From an uncultured Clostridia bacterium (GTDB taxonomy: Bacteria > Bacillota > Clostridia > Oscillospirales > Acutalibacteraceae): DNA of 64,000 bases. Under the pieces are notes generated by a model. That model was given only the letters and a program-made list of their open reading frames with translations, was not told the DNA's origin and ran no database searches. The position numbers and the translations under genes are program-made. Where the stretch lies: positions 1 to 64,000 of the forward strand of contig CALWUY010000052.1 of assembly GCA_944384855.1 (NCBI GenBank), written 5' to 3'. Below, piece after piece: positions 52,104-62,701 of the stretch. How positions within the stretch are numbered: the stretch's first letter is position 1; every line of letters begins with the position of its first letter.

Positions 52104-55100
52104 TTATTCGGCTATATCCGAAATTTCAGGTTCCGAAGTTTCGATAATGTCCGGAATTTCTTCTTCTGCAGTTTCTCTATGGCTGTTATAAACTGACGGA
52201 GAAATTTCCTCGCACTTCATTCCTGTTCCGGCAGGCACTAACTTACCGATAATAACATTTTCCTTGAGTCCGAACAGCGGATCTGCCTTGCCTTTGATTG
52301 CCGCTTCGGTAAGAACCCGGGTCGTCTCCTGGAAAGATGCAGCCGAAAGGAAAGATTCTGTGGCAAGCGATGCCTTGGTGATACCAAGCAAGGTCGCCTG
52401 ATATTCTGCTTTCCTCAAATTGTCTTCCCCTGCATCGATACGATCCTGTATGGCAGCGTTTGCCTCAGCTATCTCCTTATATTCATAGCTTACGTTCTGA
52501 ATCAGCTCTGTACTTCCGGGATCTGTGATACGCAGTTTCTTCATCATCTGACGCACGATAACCTCAATATGCTTGTCGTTGATATCAACACCCTGTGTAC
52601 GGTATGCATTCTGTATTTCGGCTATGATATACTGCTGTACTGCCTCAGGACCCTGTGCCTCGAGAATATCCTGCGGATATTTGGCTCCAGGTATAAGCAT
52701 ATCTCCGGCCTTGACCGTATCTCCGTCTTTGACCAAAGCGCGTATTCCGTAAGGAATCGTAACCTTTTCCTCAGTCTTCAGCTCATCGTTAGTTATAACG
52801 ATAACGTTGCTCTTCTTCTCTTCCACTATACGTACTGTACCGTCAATCTTTGCGATAAGACCGCAGCGCTTAGGACGCCTCGCTTCGAAAAGTTCCTCAA
52901 CACGCGGAAGACCCTGTGTAATGTCTTCGGTACTGGCTATACCGCCGGTATGGAAGGTACGCATCGTAAGCTGAGTACCCGGCTCGCCTATAGACTGAGC
53001 CGCTACTATACCTACCGCTTCTCCTATTGTGACAGGCTTTGCGGTAGCCAAATTGCGTCCGTAGCATTTTCTGCATACACCGTGATGACTGTGGCAGGTA
53101 AGAACAGAACGGATTTCTATCCTGTCAATACCCGCATCAACTATCATCTTTGCGGCATCACCGGTAATCATATCATCCTTTGACCATATAACCTCGCCGG
53201 TTTCAGGATGAACAGCATCATGAAGCAGATATCTGCCTTCCAGACGCTCTTCAAGTGTCTCAAGCACATGGTTGCCGTCTTTAATATCAAATACAGTCAG
53301 ACCTTCTTCTGTACCGCAGTCATTTTCACGCACAATAACATCCTGCGCAACGTCAACCAGACGACGTGTAAGATAACCCGAGTCAGCCGTTCTCAAAGCG
53401 GTATCAGCAAGTCCCTTACGGGCGCCTCGAGAAGATATGAAGTATTCAAGTACATTGAGTCCCTCACGGTAGTTAGCCCTTATAGGAACTTCAATAACCT
53501 TACCTGCTGTATTGGCGATAAGTCCGCGCATACCTGCAAGCTGTCTGATCTGAGCCATAGATCCGCGGGCGCCTGAATCCGCCATCATAAATATCGGGTT
53601 GAATTCATCAAGATTGCCCTTCAACGCATCTGCGACATCCTCTGTAGCCTTATTCCATATTTCAATTACATGGCGGCTTCTTTCATCGTCATTGATAAGA
53701 CCTCTCCGGTAATCCTTGGTGACCATATCGATATTCTTTTCCGCTTCCGCCAAAATCTCTTTCTTTTCGGGCGGTATTACAGCATCGATAACAGCTACTG
53801 TGATAGCTCCCTTAGTTGAATACTTGAATCCGGTAGCCTTGATATTGTCAAGTACAATTGACGATTCGCTTGTACCGTGTATAGTAATGCACCTATCGAT
53901 TATTTTACCTAACTGGCTTTTCCCGACCTTGTTCTGAACAATATCATCATTGTTTTCTACCTGAAGCTTAGACGGATCCTTGAGTTTGAAGCTCCATTCA
54001 AGATTAAACGCCGTATCAGGATTGGTTCTGTCTACAAATCCGAGATCCTGCGGAATTGATTCATTGAATATTATAAATCCTACCGTACACCAAACTAATT
54101 TAGACATCCCGTCCGCATTCGTCATGCGCACACGGATAGGCGCGTGAAGTCCTACAGTACCGTTATTGTACGCCAGTATTGCTTCGTTTTTATCCCTGAA
54201 CACCTTGTTTGTTCCGGGCTCTTCAGTTTTAACCAGCGTAAGATAATATGATCCGAGTACCATATCCTGCGTTGGTACAGTAACCGGTTTACCGTCAGAA
54301 GGCTTAAGCAGGTTATTTGCGGCAAGCATAAGGAATCTGGCTTCCGCCTGAGCTTCGGCAGAAAGCGGTACATGGACTGCCATCTGGTCGCCGTCAAAGT
54401 CCGCATTGTAAGCGGTACATACCAACGGATGCAGCTTAAGCGCTTTTCCCTCTACCAATACAGGCTCAAATGCCTGTATGCCTAATCTGTGCAATGTAGG
54501 CGCACGGTTTAATAATACCGGGTGTTCCTTGATTACGGTTTCAAGCGCATCCCAGATTTCGGTAGACGCGCGTTCCACCATTTTCCTTGCCGACTTGATA
54601 TTTACAACCTTTTTAGTCTCCACAAGCCGCTTCATTACAAACGGTTTGAACAGCTCAAGAGCCATTTCCTTCGGAAGACCGCACTGGTACATTTTAAGTT
54701 CAGGTCCTACAACGATAACCGAACGTCCCGAATAGTCAACACGCTTGCCCAAAAGGTTCTGACGGAAACGTCCCTGTTTGCCCTTGAGCATATCAGAAAG
54801 AGATTTAAGCGGACGGTTATTAGGTCCGGTTACCGGCTTTCCTCTTCTGCCGTTATCGATAAGAGCGTCAACGGCTTCCTGCAACATTCTCTTTTCGTTT
54901 CGTACTATTATATCGGGAGCCCTAAGCTCTAAAAGCCTTTTTAAGCGGTTATTACGGTTGATAACACGCCTGTAAAGGTCATTAAGGTCGCTTGTGGCAA
55001 AACGTCCGCCGTCAAGCTGAACCATAGGGCGCAGGTCCGGAGGAATTACCGGAATAACGTCAAGTATCATCCATTCCGGACGGTTGCCCGACTGCCTGAA

Positions 55101-55742
55101 AGCCTCCAATACTTCAAGGCGTTTCAGTATCCTGACGTGTTTCTGTCCCGAAGCGCCCTCCAGCTCTTCGCGAAGTTCCTCGCAGGTTTTATCAAGATCA
55201 ATTTCGCTCAGCAGTTTCTTTATGGCTTCGGCGCCCATTCCCGCTTCAAAATCATCTTCATATTTTTCTCTCATATCCCTGTACTGCTTTTCGTTAAGCA
55301 GCTGTTTTTTCTCAAGCGGAGTTGAACCCGGATCGGTTACTATATACTGTGAAAAATACAGTACCTGCTCAAGCGCTTTAGGGGTTATGTCAAGAACAAG
55401 CCCCATGCGTGAAGGGATAGTTTTGAAATACCAGATATGCGACACCGGAGCAGCCAGTTCGATCGTTCCCATGCGTTCACGGCGAACTTTTGCCCTTGTT
55501 ACCTCAACGCCGCAGCGCTCGCATATCTTGCCTTTATAACGGATTCTTTTGTATTTTCCGCAGTGGCATTCCCAGTCCTTCTGAGGTCCGAAAATACGCT
55601 CGCAGAAAAGACCTCCCTGTTCGGGTTTGAGTGTTCTGTAGTTGATAGTTTCAGGCTTTGTTACCTCGCCGTGAGACCAGCTTCTTATCTGTTCGGGAGA
55701 CGCAAGCCCTATTTTAATGGATTCAAATTCTATTTCTGCCAT
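52104..55742 (-). CDS. rpoC: DNA-directed RNA polymerase subunit beta'
   Basis: A 1212-residue core polymerase subunit. The N-terminal zinc site ([24 protein letters not shown]), lid and rudder region, catalytic Mg loop [16 protein letters not shown] and the trigger loop [20 protein letters not shown] are all present. A second zinc site is [20 protein letters not shown]. Length and order are as in other Firmicutes. It lies 11 nt after rpoB. Confidence 0.98.
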   Translation of the reverse strand: MAEIEFESIKIGLASPEQIRSWSHGEVTKPETINYRTLKPEQGGLFCERIFGPQKDWECHCGKYKRIRYKGKICERCGVEVTRAKVRRERMGTIELAAPVSHIWYFKTIPSRMGLVLDITPKALEQVLYFSQYIVTDPGSTPLEKKQLLNEKQYRDMREKYEDDFEAGMGAEAIKKLLSEIDLDKTCEELREELEGASGQKHVRILKRLEVLEAFRQSGNRPEWMILDVIPVIPPDLRPMVQLDGGRFATSDLNDLYRRVINRNNRLKRLLELRAPDIIVRNEKRMLQEAVDALIDNGRRGKPVTGPNNRPLKSLSDMLKGKQGRFRQNLLGKRVDYSGRSVIVVGPELKMYQCGLPKEMALELFKPFVMKRLVETKKVVNIKSARKMVERASTEIWDALETVIKEHPVLLNRAPTLHRLGIQAFEPVLVEGKALKLHPLVCTAYNADFDGDQMAVHVPLSAEAQAEARFLMLAANNLLKPSDGKPVTVPTQDMVLGSYYLTLVKTEEPGTNKVFRDKNEAILAYNNGTVGLHAPIRVRMTNADGMSKLVWCTVGFIIFNESIPQDLGFVDRTNPDTAFNLEWSFKLKDPSKLQVENNDDIVQNKVGKSQLGKIIDRCITIHGTSESSIVLDNIKATGFKYSTKGAITVAVIDAVIPPEKKEILAEAEKNIDMVTKDYRRGLINDDERSRHVIEIWNKATEDVADALKGNLDEFNPIFMMADSGARGSMAQIRQLAGMRGLIANTAGKVIEVPIRANYREGLNVLEYFISSRGARKGLADTALRTADSGYLTRRLVDVAQDVIVRENDCGTEEGLTVFDIKDGNHVLETLEERLEGRYLLHDAVHPETGEVIWSKDDMITGDAAKMIVDAGIDRIEIRSVLTCHSHHGVCRKCYGRNLATAKPVTIGEAVGIVAAQSIGEPGTQLTMRTFHTGGIASTEDITQGLPRVEELFEARRPKRCGLIAKIDGTVRIVEEKKSNVIVITNDELKTEEKVTIPYGIRALVKDGDTVKAGDMLIPGAKYPQDILEAQGPEAVQQYIIAEIQNAYRTQGVDINDKHIEVIVRQMMKKLRITDPGSTELIQNVSYEYKEIAEANAAIQDRIDAGEDNLRKAEYQATLLGITKASLATESFLSAASFQETTRVLTEAAIKGKADPLFGLKENVIIGKLVPAGTGMKCEEISPSVYNSHRETAEEEIPDIIETSEPEISDIAE

Positions 55743-55753
55743 AACTGCCTCCG

Positions 55754-58700
55754 TTACATTTCATCGTCGAGCGCATCTTCCGAAGGCTCATCGTCATCAA
55801 AGGATATCGCTTCACCGTTTTCGTCCTCAAGGCCGAAGCCTAAAAGACTGTCTACAACGGTTTCGTTCTCAAAACCTTCATCTTCCATGGGTAAGTCGTC
55901 ATTTTTTGTCACCGACGGCATTCCCAATCCTATGTCGTCATCATCATCAAACGACTGCTTAAGGTCGATTTCTTCGTTAAACTCATCCAGTACCTTTACA
56001 TCAAGCCCTAATGACTGAAGTTCTTTGATCAGTACTTTGAAAGACTCCGGCACTCCCGGCTTAGGAATATTCTGTCCCTTTACTATCGACTCGTAGGTCT
56101 TTACACGCCCTACAACATCGTCCGATTTGACAGTAAGAATTTCCTGCAGAGTGTATGCCGCACCGTACGCTTCAAGCGCCCAGACTTCCATTTCTCCGAA
56201 ACGCTGTCCGCCGAACTGCGCCTTGCCTCCGAGCGGCTGCTGGGTAACAAGCGAGTACGGACCGGTCGAACGGGCATGTATCTTATCGTCAACCAGATGA
56301 TGCAGTTTGAGATAATACATATAACCCACTGTTACGGGATTGTCAAACGGCTCGCCGGTACGTCCGTCAAACAGCTGGGTTTTGGCATCTTCTCTCAAAG
56401 GTATCCTTGAAAAATCAAATTTAGCAGTGTTTTTGTCTTTATAGTCCTCTGATTTGGTCGCCTGCTCTGCTAAACGGAAACATTCACGGATATCCTCTTC
56501 ATGCGCGCCGTCGAATACCGGTGTGCATATATTCCAGCCAAGCGCCCTCGCGGCATATCCCAAATGCACTTCAAGCACCTGTCCTATATTCATACGCGAA
56601 GGTACGCCCAATGGGTTAAGCACAATATCAAGCGGTGTTCCGTCCGGCAGGAAAGGCATATCCTCACTCGGAAGTATGCGCGACACAACGCCCTTGTTTC
56701 CATGACGTCCCGCCATCTTGTCACCTACAGAAATCTTTCTCTTCTGAGCTATATAGCAGCGTACCACCACATTGACTCCGGGACTTAATTCCGCTGCGTT
56801 GTCTCTTGTAAATACCTTTACGTCTACTATTGTACCGTATTCTCCGTGCGGCACTCTCAGCGACGTATCTCTTACTTCCCTCGCCTTTTCGCCGAATATG
56901 GCGCGAAGCAGTCTCTCTTCCGCGGTAAGCTCGGTCTCTCCCTTAGGCGTTACCTTTCCTACAAGTATATCTCCCGCAGTAACCTCAGCGCCTATTCTTA
57001 TAATTCCGCGCTCATCAAGATCTTTAAGCGCGTCGTCTCCCACATTCGGAATATCCCTTGTGATTTCCTCAGGTCCCAGCTTAGTATCTCTGCACTCAAG
57101 CTCATATTCCTCTATATGAATTGAGGTGTAGATATCTTCTCGTACCAGACGCTCATTTATCAGAACCGCATCCTCGTAGTTATATCCTTCCCAGGTCATA
57201 AAGCCTATAAGCGCGTTTCTTCCGAGCGAAATTTCTCCTCCCGAAGTCGCCGGACCGTCTGCTATTACTTCACCCTCGCTGACTTTCTGTCCGACAGAAA
57301 CAAGCGGACGCTGATTTATACATGTGCCATGGTTTGAACGCAGGAACTTTATAAGCTTGTAATCGTCAAGCTCGCCGTTTTGCGCCCTTACAGTAATGAT
57401 ATCGGCGGATACATAAGTCACTTCTCCCGCACGCTTCGCAAGAATTACAACACCCGAATCAATTGCCGCCTTGTACTCCATACCGGTAGCCACTATCGGG
57501 TTTTCAGGGCGAAGCAGCGGAACCGCCTGCTTCTGCATGTTAGAACCCATAAGCGCACGGTTTGTATCGTCGTTCTCAAGGAAAGGAATCATTGCCGTTG
57601 CTACCGAAACTACCATCTTAGGCGAAACATCCATAAACTCGGCACGTTTTGCCTCAACTTCCTGGAACTCGTCACGGTAACGGGCATTTACTTTCTTGTG
57701 AAGGAAATTGCCGTCTTCATCAAGCGGTTCATTTGCCTGAGCTACTATATATTCGTCCTCTTCATCCGCAGTCATGTAAACTACTTCATCCAATACCCTG
57801 CCTGTTTCCCGGTCAACTTTCCTGAAAGGAGTTTCTATAAAACCGTATTTATTGATTTTTGCAAATGTAGCAAGGTATGAAATAAGACCTATGTTCGGTC
57901 CTTCGGGGGTCTCAATAGGACACATGCGCCCGTAATGTGTATAGTGAACGTCACGCACTTCAAACGAGGCACGGTCACGGGACAGTCCACCGGGTCCCAG
58001 CGCTGACAAACGGCGCTTATGAGTAAGCTCTGACAGCGGATTTGTCTGATCCATAAACTGAGACAGCGGAGAAGAACCGAAAAATTCCTTTATCGCCGCT
58101 ACTACGGGACGTATATTGATAAGCGACTGCGGCGTTATGCTTGCGGGATCCTGCGCCTGCAATGTCATTTTCTCACGCACTACCCGCTCCATCCTGGCAA
58201 TGCCTATACGGAACTGGTTCTGAAGAAGCTCTCCGACAGAACGGATACGGCGGTTTCCGAGATGATCTATATCATCAACGTCTCCCACATTGTGCGGAAG
58301 CCCCAGAAAATAACTTATTGACGCGAATATATCATCAATGGTAATATGCTTCGGAATAAGTTCGTCAGCTCTTTCGAGCAGTGCGTTTCTGATATCTTCT
58401 TTACTGCTGTTATTCTCGATAATATCCTTTAAAACCGGGAATGATACCATCTCGTTTATTCCGAGACTGTCAAGTTCTGCGAGTTCATCCTCACTGAAAT
58501 CAACAAAATCACCGAGATTTACCATTCCGTTTGAAAGAACCTTTACTTCCTTGACGTTTCCCTCATAATCCATCGCATTGATGTATACCGAGTTTACACC
58601 TTTTTTCTCTATTTCGAGCGCAAGTTCCTTGCTGACCGAAGTATCTGCATCAGCCAGCAGCTCGCCTGTCATAGGATCAACTACCGGACGGGATACAACC

Positions 58701-59563
58701 GCGCCCTTTATTCTGGATGATACGCTGAGCTTTTTGTTGTACTTATAACGTCCGACCCTCGAAATATTATAGCGGTGTGCGTCAAAAAACAGCTGCTCAA
58801 GATAACTCTGCGCGCCTTCTATGGTCACAGGTTCGCTCGGGCGAAGTTTCTTGTATACCTCAACCAGCGCTTCTTCTACTGTTTTGGTATCGTCTGCGTC
58901 AAGTGTCGCGGCCAGACGCTCGTCCTCACCGAACACTTCCCTGATCATGTCGTTGGTGCCAAGTCCCAGCGCTCTTATAAATGTTGTGATGGGAAGCTTA
59001 CGGTTTTTATCTATTCTTACGTAAAGAATATCCGAAACCGACGTTTCATACTCAAGCCATGCTCCTCGGTTCGGGATGATTGTGGAGGAAAACAGCTTTT
59101 TACCCGTCTTTTCGTCTGCCTTGACCGCATAATATACACCGGGCGAACGTACAAGCTGCGAAACGATAGCGCGTTCCGCTCCGTTTATTACAAAAGTTCC
59201 CGATTCTGTCATGAGCGGAAAATCGCCCATCGAAACTTCGCTTTCCTTAATTTCACCTGTTTCGTTGTTCACCAGACGCGCTGTAACACGAAGCGGCGCC
59301 GCATAAGTTGTATCACGCGCCTTGCATTCCGTAACATCATATTTGGGCGTTTCGTCCAGACGGTAATCAACAAAACTCAACTGAAGGTTTCCGCTGTAAT
59401 CAGTTATCGCGGACATATCCCTGAAAACTTCCTTCAGGCCTTCTTCCACAAACCACTTATACGAGTCCTTCTGAATTTCAATAAGGTTAGGCATATCTAT
59501 GACCTCTTTGATTTTAGAAAAGGTCATTCGTTCATTATTACCCAACCTGACGGGTTTTACCAT
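55754..59563 (-). CDS. rpoB: DNA-directed RNA polymerase subunit beta
   Basis: A 1269-residue core polymerase subunit. [41 protein letters not shown] is the rifampicin-binding region (sensitive-type residues visible). [20 protein letters not shown] and [69 protein letters not shown] are conserved ends. An open frame extends 85 codons further upstream, but the family start MVKPVRLG with GGAG 9 nt before it at 59563 is preferred; the ATG at 59578 is an alternative with GGAGG. The C-terminus carries a short acidic extension (DDDDIGLG... [13 protein letters not shown]). Confidence 0.98.
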   Translation of the reverse strand: MVKPVRLGNNERMTFSKIKEVIDMPNLIEIQKDSYKWFVEEGLKEVFRDMSAITDYSGNLQLSFVDYRLDETPKYDVTECKARDTTYAAPLRVTARLVNNETGEIKESEVSMGDFPLMTESGTFVINGAERAIVSQLVRSPGVYYAVKADEKTGKKLFSSTIIPNRGAWLEYETSVSDILYVRIDKNRKLPITTFIRALGLGTNDMIREVFGEDERLAATLDADDTKTVEEALVEVYKKLRPSEPVTIEGAQSYLEQLFFDAHRYNISRVGRYKYNKKLSVSSRIKGAVVSRPVVDPMTGELLADADTSVSKELALEIEKKGVNSVYINAMDYEGNVKEVKVLSNGMVNLGDFVDFSEDELAELDSLGINEMVSFPVLKDIIENNSSKEDIRNALLERADELIPKHITIDDIFASISYFLGLPHNVGDVDDIDHLGNRRIRSVGELLQNQFRIGIARMERVVREKMTLQAQDPASITPQSLINIRPVVAAIKEFFGSSPLSQFMDQTNPLSELTHKRRLSALGPGGLSRDRASFEVRDVHYTHYGRMCPIETPEGPNIGLISYLATFAKINKYGFIETPFRKVDRETGRVLDEVVYMTADEEDEYIVAQANEPLDEDGNFLHKKVNARYRDEFQEVEAKRAEFMDVSPKMVVSVATAMIPFLENDDTNRALMGSNMQKQAVPLLRPENPIVATGMEYKAAIDSGVVILAKRAGEVTYVSADIITVRAQNGELDDYKLIKFLRSNHGTCINQRPLVSVGQKVSEGEVIADGPATSGGEISLGRNALIGFMTWEGYNYEDAVLINERLVREDIYTSIHIEEYELECRDTKLGPEEITRDIPNVGDDALKDLDERGIIRIGAEVTAGDILVGKVTPKGETELTAEERLLRAIFGEKAREVRDTSLRVPHGEYGTIVDVKVFTRDNAAELSPGVNVVVRCYIAQKRKISVGDKMAGRHGNKGVVSRILPSEDMPFLPDGTPLDIVLNPLGVPSRMNIGQVLEVHLGYAARALGWNICTPVFDGAHEEDIRECFRLAEQATKSEDYKDKNTAKFDFSRIPLREDAKTQLFDGRTGEPFDNPVTVGYMYYLKLHHLVDDKIHARSTGPYSLVTQQPLGGKAQFGGQRFGEMEVWALEAYGAAYTLQEILTVKSDDVVGRVKTYESIVKGQNIPKPGVPESFKVLIKELQSLGLDVKVLDEFNEEIDLKQSFDDDDDIGLGMPSVTKNDDLPMEDEGFENETVVDSLLGFGLEDENGEAISFDDDEPSEDALDDEM

Positions 59564-59728
59564 TGAAGCTGACTCCATAGGTTTACAATCACTCCTCCAC
59601 AGATTTTCGGCATATCTAGTACCTCGGAAATTGCTCTGACAACAGATATTGTATGGCTTTACGCCCATCGGATACCTCTTAAAAAGCATAATATGAGCAC
59701 AATACCCCATCATCATTAGTAATTTACA
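59564..59728 (-). promoter_or_regulatory. rpoBC 5' leader of about 165 nt
   Basis: The leader between the promoter and the rpoB start is open in the rpoB frame but has no family match, so it is untranslated or a fortuitous extension. No hairpin of terminator quality was found in it. Genes for L10, L7/L12, L11 and L1, which precede rpoB in many Firmicutes, are absent. Confidence 0.4.
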
Positions 59729-59757
59729 ATTATATACCAAAAAAAAGCAATAGTCAA
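59729..59757 (-). promoter_or_regulatory. Promoter of rpoB-rpoC
   Basis: Read leftward: TTGACT at 59757-59752, 17 bp, TATAAT at 59734-59729. The remaining DNA to 59875 is AT-rich and empty. Confidence 0.75.
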
Positions 59758-59875
59758 GCATATTTTCCAAATATTTCATGTGTATATTCAACAAACATTT
59801 GTACAAAAAACTAAACAATACGTAGATTTTTTTAATCCGCTATGACTTGTCCGTCGTCCTGAAATTTCGACAGAC

Positions 59876-59916
59876 GCAAAAAACAGTCCCTTACATTATT
59901 AAGTATGGGACTGTTT
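59876..59916 (-). terminator. Terminator of the feoA-feoB operon
   Basis: Read leftward: AAACAGTCCC (59916-59907) pairs with GGGACTGTTT (59890-59881) and continues into T6. It lies 18 nt past the stop of the small Feo protein, so that gene is part of the operon. Confidence 0.85.
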
Positions 59917-59933
59917 CTGATTTTGTAATCTGT

Positions 59934-60086
59934 TTATTTTTCATTTTTTCCGCATTTCATCGGACAGCTGCCGCAGCCGCATGAACATGAATGTCTTCCC
60001 TTTTTCCTGTTTCTTATCTGACATACCGTTACCGCGGCCAAAATCAACAAAATTACCGCCAATACGGCGCCTGTAGCAAAATTCAT
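59934..60086 (-). CDS. FeoB-associated Cys-rich membrane protein
   Basis: A 50-residue protein, MNFATGAVLAVILLILAAVTV followed by a basic stretch RNRKKGR and the tail HSCSCGCGSCPMKCGKNEK. One membrane helix precedes a five-Cys tail. It starts 2 nt past the feoB stop and ends just before the operon terminator. Firmicutes and other anaerobes often encode such a small Cys-rich protein after feoB; it may replace FeoC in handling ferrous iron or the FeoB complex, a guess based on position. Confidence 0.82.
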   Translation of the reverse strand: MNFATGAVLAVILLILAAVTVCQIRNRKKGRHSCSCGCGSCPMKCGKNEK

Positions 60087-60087
60087 T

Positions 60088-62253
60088 CTATTTTACCTCC
60101 CCGGGTCTGACTGTACGTCCCGCGTATTTATTTTTTCTTAATATCATATACAACATAACTCCCAAAACCGCCAGCGCAAAAATCGTACCGGGCACATTGC
60201 CTGCACCCGTAAACCAGCATCCCAGCTGATATATGATCAAGGATACCGAATATGCGAACACACACATATACGCTATTGTTCCCACAGTCCATCTCCAGTT
60301 GTTCATCTCACGTCTTATGGCTCCCATGGCAGCAATGCAGGGCGCGCATAACAAATTGAAAATCATAAACGAGAATCCCGCAAGACCGCTGCCGCCGAAA
60401 AATTCATCCGCTATGACCGAATACATTGCGGCGTTTCCTTGAGCCGCCAAGTCCGCGCTTGCCATCGAAGAAAGCGTTCCGAACGTTCCTACAACCTGTT
60501 CTTTTGCCATAAGACCTAAAACAGTAGCTACCGCGGACTGCCAGTTGCCGAATCCCAGCGGCACAAACAGCCAGGCAACCGCATTCCCGATATACTCAAG
60601 TATCGAGGTTCCGTGACTGTCTTCCGTTATGAAATGAATTCCCGAATCAAACGTAATCGAGTTCAATACCCAGATAACAATACTTGCCGCCAATATAACC
60701 GTTCCCGCACGTTTTATAAACGACCATCCGCGCTCCCACGTAGTACGGAATATATTTGCCGCTACCGGAGCGTGATACGCAGGCAGTTCCATTACAAACG
60801 GCGCGGGATTACCCGCAAACAGCTTTGTCTTCTTAAGCATTATTCCGGTAACTATAACAGCCCCTACCCCAAAGAAATACGCCGAAACCGCGATTAGTGC
60901 GCTTCCGGAAAAAAGGGCGCCGGCAATCATCCCTACTATCGGCATTTTCGCTCCGCAGGGGATGAATCCGGTTGTCATAACGGTCATCTTACGGTCTCGG
61001 TCCTGCTCAATAGTCCGGCTCGCCATAATCCCCGGTACCCCGCAGCCTGTTGCCACAAGCATCGGGATGAAGCTTTTGCCAGAAAGTCCGAACTTGCGGA
61101 ATATTCTGTCCATTATAAACGCCACTCTTGCCATATACCCGCAGTCCTCCAGCAAGGAAAGCAGCAAAAACAATATCAGCATCTGAGGCACAAATCCCAG
61201 CACCGCTCCGACACCGCCTACTATACCGTCCGCCACAAGACTTACAAGCCAGTCCTGCACACCCCAACCGGTAAGCAGTCCTGTAACCGCAGGAATTATC
61301 CACTCGCCGAAGAGCGTATCATTCATAAATTCCACAGTCCAATTTCCCACAGAGCCTATTGATATGTAATATATCAGAAACATTGCAAACGCAAATACCG
61401 GAAGCGCCAGTATTCTGTTGGTTACAATGCTGTCAATCCTGTCGGAAACCGTAAGTCTGCCTTCATGTCTGCGCTTATAGCACTTCGCGACAATTCCGGT
61501 TATGTAATTGTAGCGTTCATTAACTATGATGCTTTCCGAATCATCATCAAAGCTCTTTTCTATCTTTATAATGTCCTGCTCTATATGGTCGAGAACCGAC
61601 TTGTCCAGTTTTAAATCCCCGATAACCTTCTTGTCGCGTTCGAAAATCTTTATTGCATACCATCGCTGCTCGTCTTCAGGCATACTGTGAACCGCAGCCT
61701 CTTCAATATGTGCTATCGTATGCTCGAGAGCTCCGGAAAATATGTATTCCGGTATTTTCCTTCCGCTTTTGGCAGCCTTGATGGCCGCAGATGCAGCTTC
61801 ATCTATACCCGTTCCCTTCAGCGCCGAGATCTCCACTATCGGGCATCCAATTTCCTCGGATAATTTCTCTATATTTATTTTATCGCCGTTTTTTTCTACG
61901 ACATCCATCATATTAATGGCAATAACCACAGGTATTCCGAGCTCATTAAGCTGCGTGGTAAGGTACAGGTTCCTTTCAAGATTTGTACCGTCAACAATGT
62001 TCAGTATGGCATCCGGTCTCTCATTTACAAGATAATCCCGCGCTACTACCTCTTCAAGCGTGTACGGAGACAGCGAATATATTCCCGGCAAATCACATAT
62101 CGTGACATCTTTATCCTGACGGTATTTGCCTTCTTTTTTTTCAACCGTAACACCCGGCCAGTTTCCTACATACTGATTTGATCCCGTCAGTATATTAAAA
62201 AGAGTTGTCTTTCCGCTGTTCGGATTCCCCGCAAGCGCAATTTTTATTTCCAT
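60088..62253 (-). CDS. feoB: Ferrous iron transporter FeoB
   Basis: A 721-residue transporter. The N-terminal G domain has G1 GNPNSGKTTLFN, G3 DLPGIYSLSPY and G4 NMMD, with a helical GDI-like spacer (about 165-260). The membrane part has two Gate repeats (VPQMLILFLLLSLLEDCGYMARVAFIMDRIFRKFGLSGKSFIPMLVATGCGVPGIMASRTI and a matching ERGWSFIKRAG region) and about eight segments. It imports Fe2+ under anaerobic conditions. It lies 78 nt after feoA, with a palindrome between them. Confidence 0.97.
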   Translation of the reverse strand: MEIKIALAGNPNSGKTTLFNILTGSNQYVGNWPGVTVEKKEGKYRQDKDVTICDLPGIYSLSPYTLEEVVARDYLVNERPDAILNIVDGTNLERNLYLTTQLNELGIPVVIAINMMDVVEKNGDKINIEKLSEEIGCPIVEISALKGTGIDEAASAAIKAAKSGRKIPEYIFSGALEHTIAHIEEAAVHSMPEDEQRWYAIKIFERDKKVIGDLKLDKSVLDHIEQDIIKIEKSFDDDSESIIVNERYNYITGIVAKCYKRRHEGRLTVSDRIDSIVTNRILALPVFAFAMFLIYYISIGSVGNWTVEFMNDTLFGEWIIPAVTGLLTGWGVQDWLVSLVADGIVGGVGAVLGFVPQMLILFLLLSLLEDCGYMARVAFIMDRIFRKFGLSGKSFIPMLVATGCGVPGIMASRTIEQDRDRKMTVMTTGFIPCGAKMPIVGMIAGALFSGSALIAVSAYFFGVGAVIVTGIMLKKTKLFAGNPAPFVMELPAYHAPVAANIFRTTWERGWSFIKRAGTVILAASIVIWVLNSITFDSGIHFITEDSHGTSILEYIGNAVAWLFVPLGFGNWQSAVATVLGLMAKEQVVGTFGTLSSMASADLAAQGNAAMYSVIADEFFGGSGLAGFSFMIFNLLCAPCIAAMGAIRREMNNWRWTVGTIAYMCVFAYSVSLIIYQLGCWFTGAGNVPGTIFALAVLGVMLYMILRKNKYAGRTVRPGEVK

Positions 62254-62273
62254 ATAGCACCTCTGAACATTAA

Positions 62274-62287
62274 TTAGCGTTCGCTAA
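62274..62287 (-). promoter_or_regulatory. Palindrome between feoA and feoB, candidate iron-regulator site
   Basis: TTAGCGTTCGCTAA is a perfect 14-bp palindrome in the feoA-feoB gap and matches the promoter palindrome at 62582-62595 at twelve of fourteen positions. It lies 20 nt upstream of the feoB ATG. A nearby hairpin CGGGGA/TCCCCG (62305-62322) has no T-run. Confidence 0.6.
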
Positions 62288-62331
62288 CTTTTACGCTGAC
62301 GTTACGGGGATTTATATCCCCGCAGACGCCA

Positions 62332-62553
62332 TTATTCAACTTCTATTATTTCGGCATCCGCTTTCCTCAGCGAAAGCTCATATCCTCTGACTCTAAGCTC
62401 AAACGGATCTCCCAAAGGGGCCACCTTTCTGACATACACCTCTACTCCCTTTGTTATACCCATATCCATAATTCTGCGCCTTACGGCTCCCTCGCCGTGA
62501 AGCTTTATAACTTTAGCCGTATGGCCGACCTTGACATCTTTTAAAGTTTTCAT
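62332..62553 (-). CDS. feoA: Ferrous iron transport protein FeoA
   Basis: A 73-residue SH3-like protein that assists FeoB. MKTLKDVKVGHTAKVIKLHGEGAVRRRIMDMGITKGVEVYVRKVAPLGDPFELRVRGYELSLRKADAEIIEVE covers the family: GEG..RRR..DMGI.KG...V...APLGDP..+R.RGYELSLRK. It starts at ATG behind AGGGGA. First gene of the operon. Confidence 0.96.
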   Translation of the reverse strand: MKTLKDVKVGHTAKVIKLHGEGAVRRRIMDMGITKGVEVYVRKVAPLGDPFELRVRGYELSLRKADAEIIEVE

Positions 62554-62581
62554 CGTTTTCCCCTGAATTACAGATTATTAG

Positions 62582-62632
62582 TTAGCGTATGCTAATCCAA
62601 TTTATGCTACCATATTTTTCTGATTTTGTCAA
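62582..62632 (-). promoter_or_regulatory. feoAB promoter with DtxR-like palindrome
   Basis: Read leftward: TTGACA (62632-62627), 17 bp, TAGCAT (62609-62604), then the palindrome TTAGCATACGCTAA (62595-62582) just downstream of the -10. The palindrome resembles binding sites of the DtxR/IdeR/MntR class, and its position fits repression by a metal-loaded regulator. Confidence 0.72.
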
Positions 62633-62658
62633 GTGAATCCCCATATTTTTTATAAGTA

Positions 62659-62697
62659 ATCAGGCTGCTTTCAAATGCAAATTGAAAGCAGCCTGAT
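62659..62697 (-). terminator. 16-bp hairpin downstream of mgtE
   Basis: ATCAGGCTGCTTTCAA (62659-62674) pairs with TTGAAAGCAGCCTGAT (62682-62697) around a 7-nt loop, 5 nt past the mgtE stop. The T-run is poor on both sides, so it may be a stabilising 3' structure instead of a plain terminator. Confidence 0.55.
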
Positions 62698-62701
62698 CGA
62701 A

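Noticed and set aside
59564..59818. 85-codon N-terminal extension of rpoB
   Set aside because: The open frame begins upstream of the promoter at 59729-59757 and has no family match, while MVKPVRLG at 59563 is the usual start.
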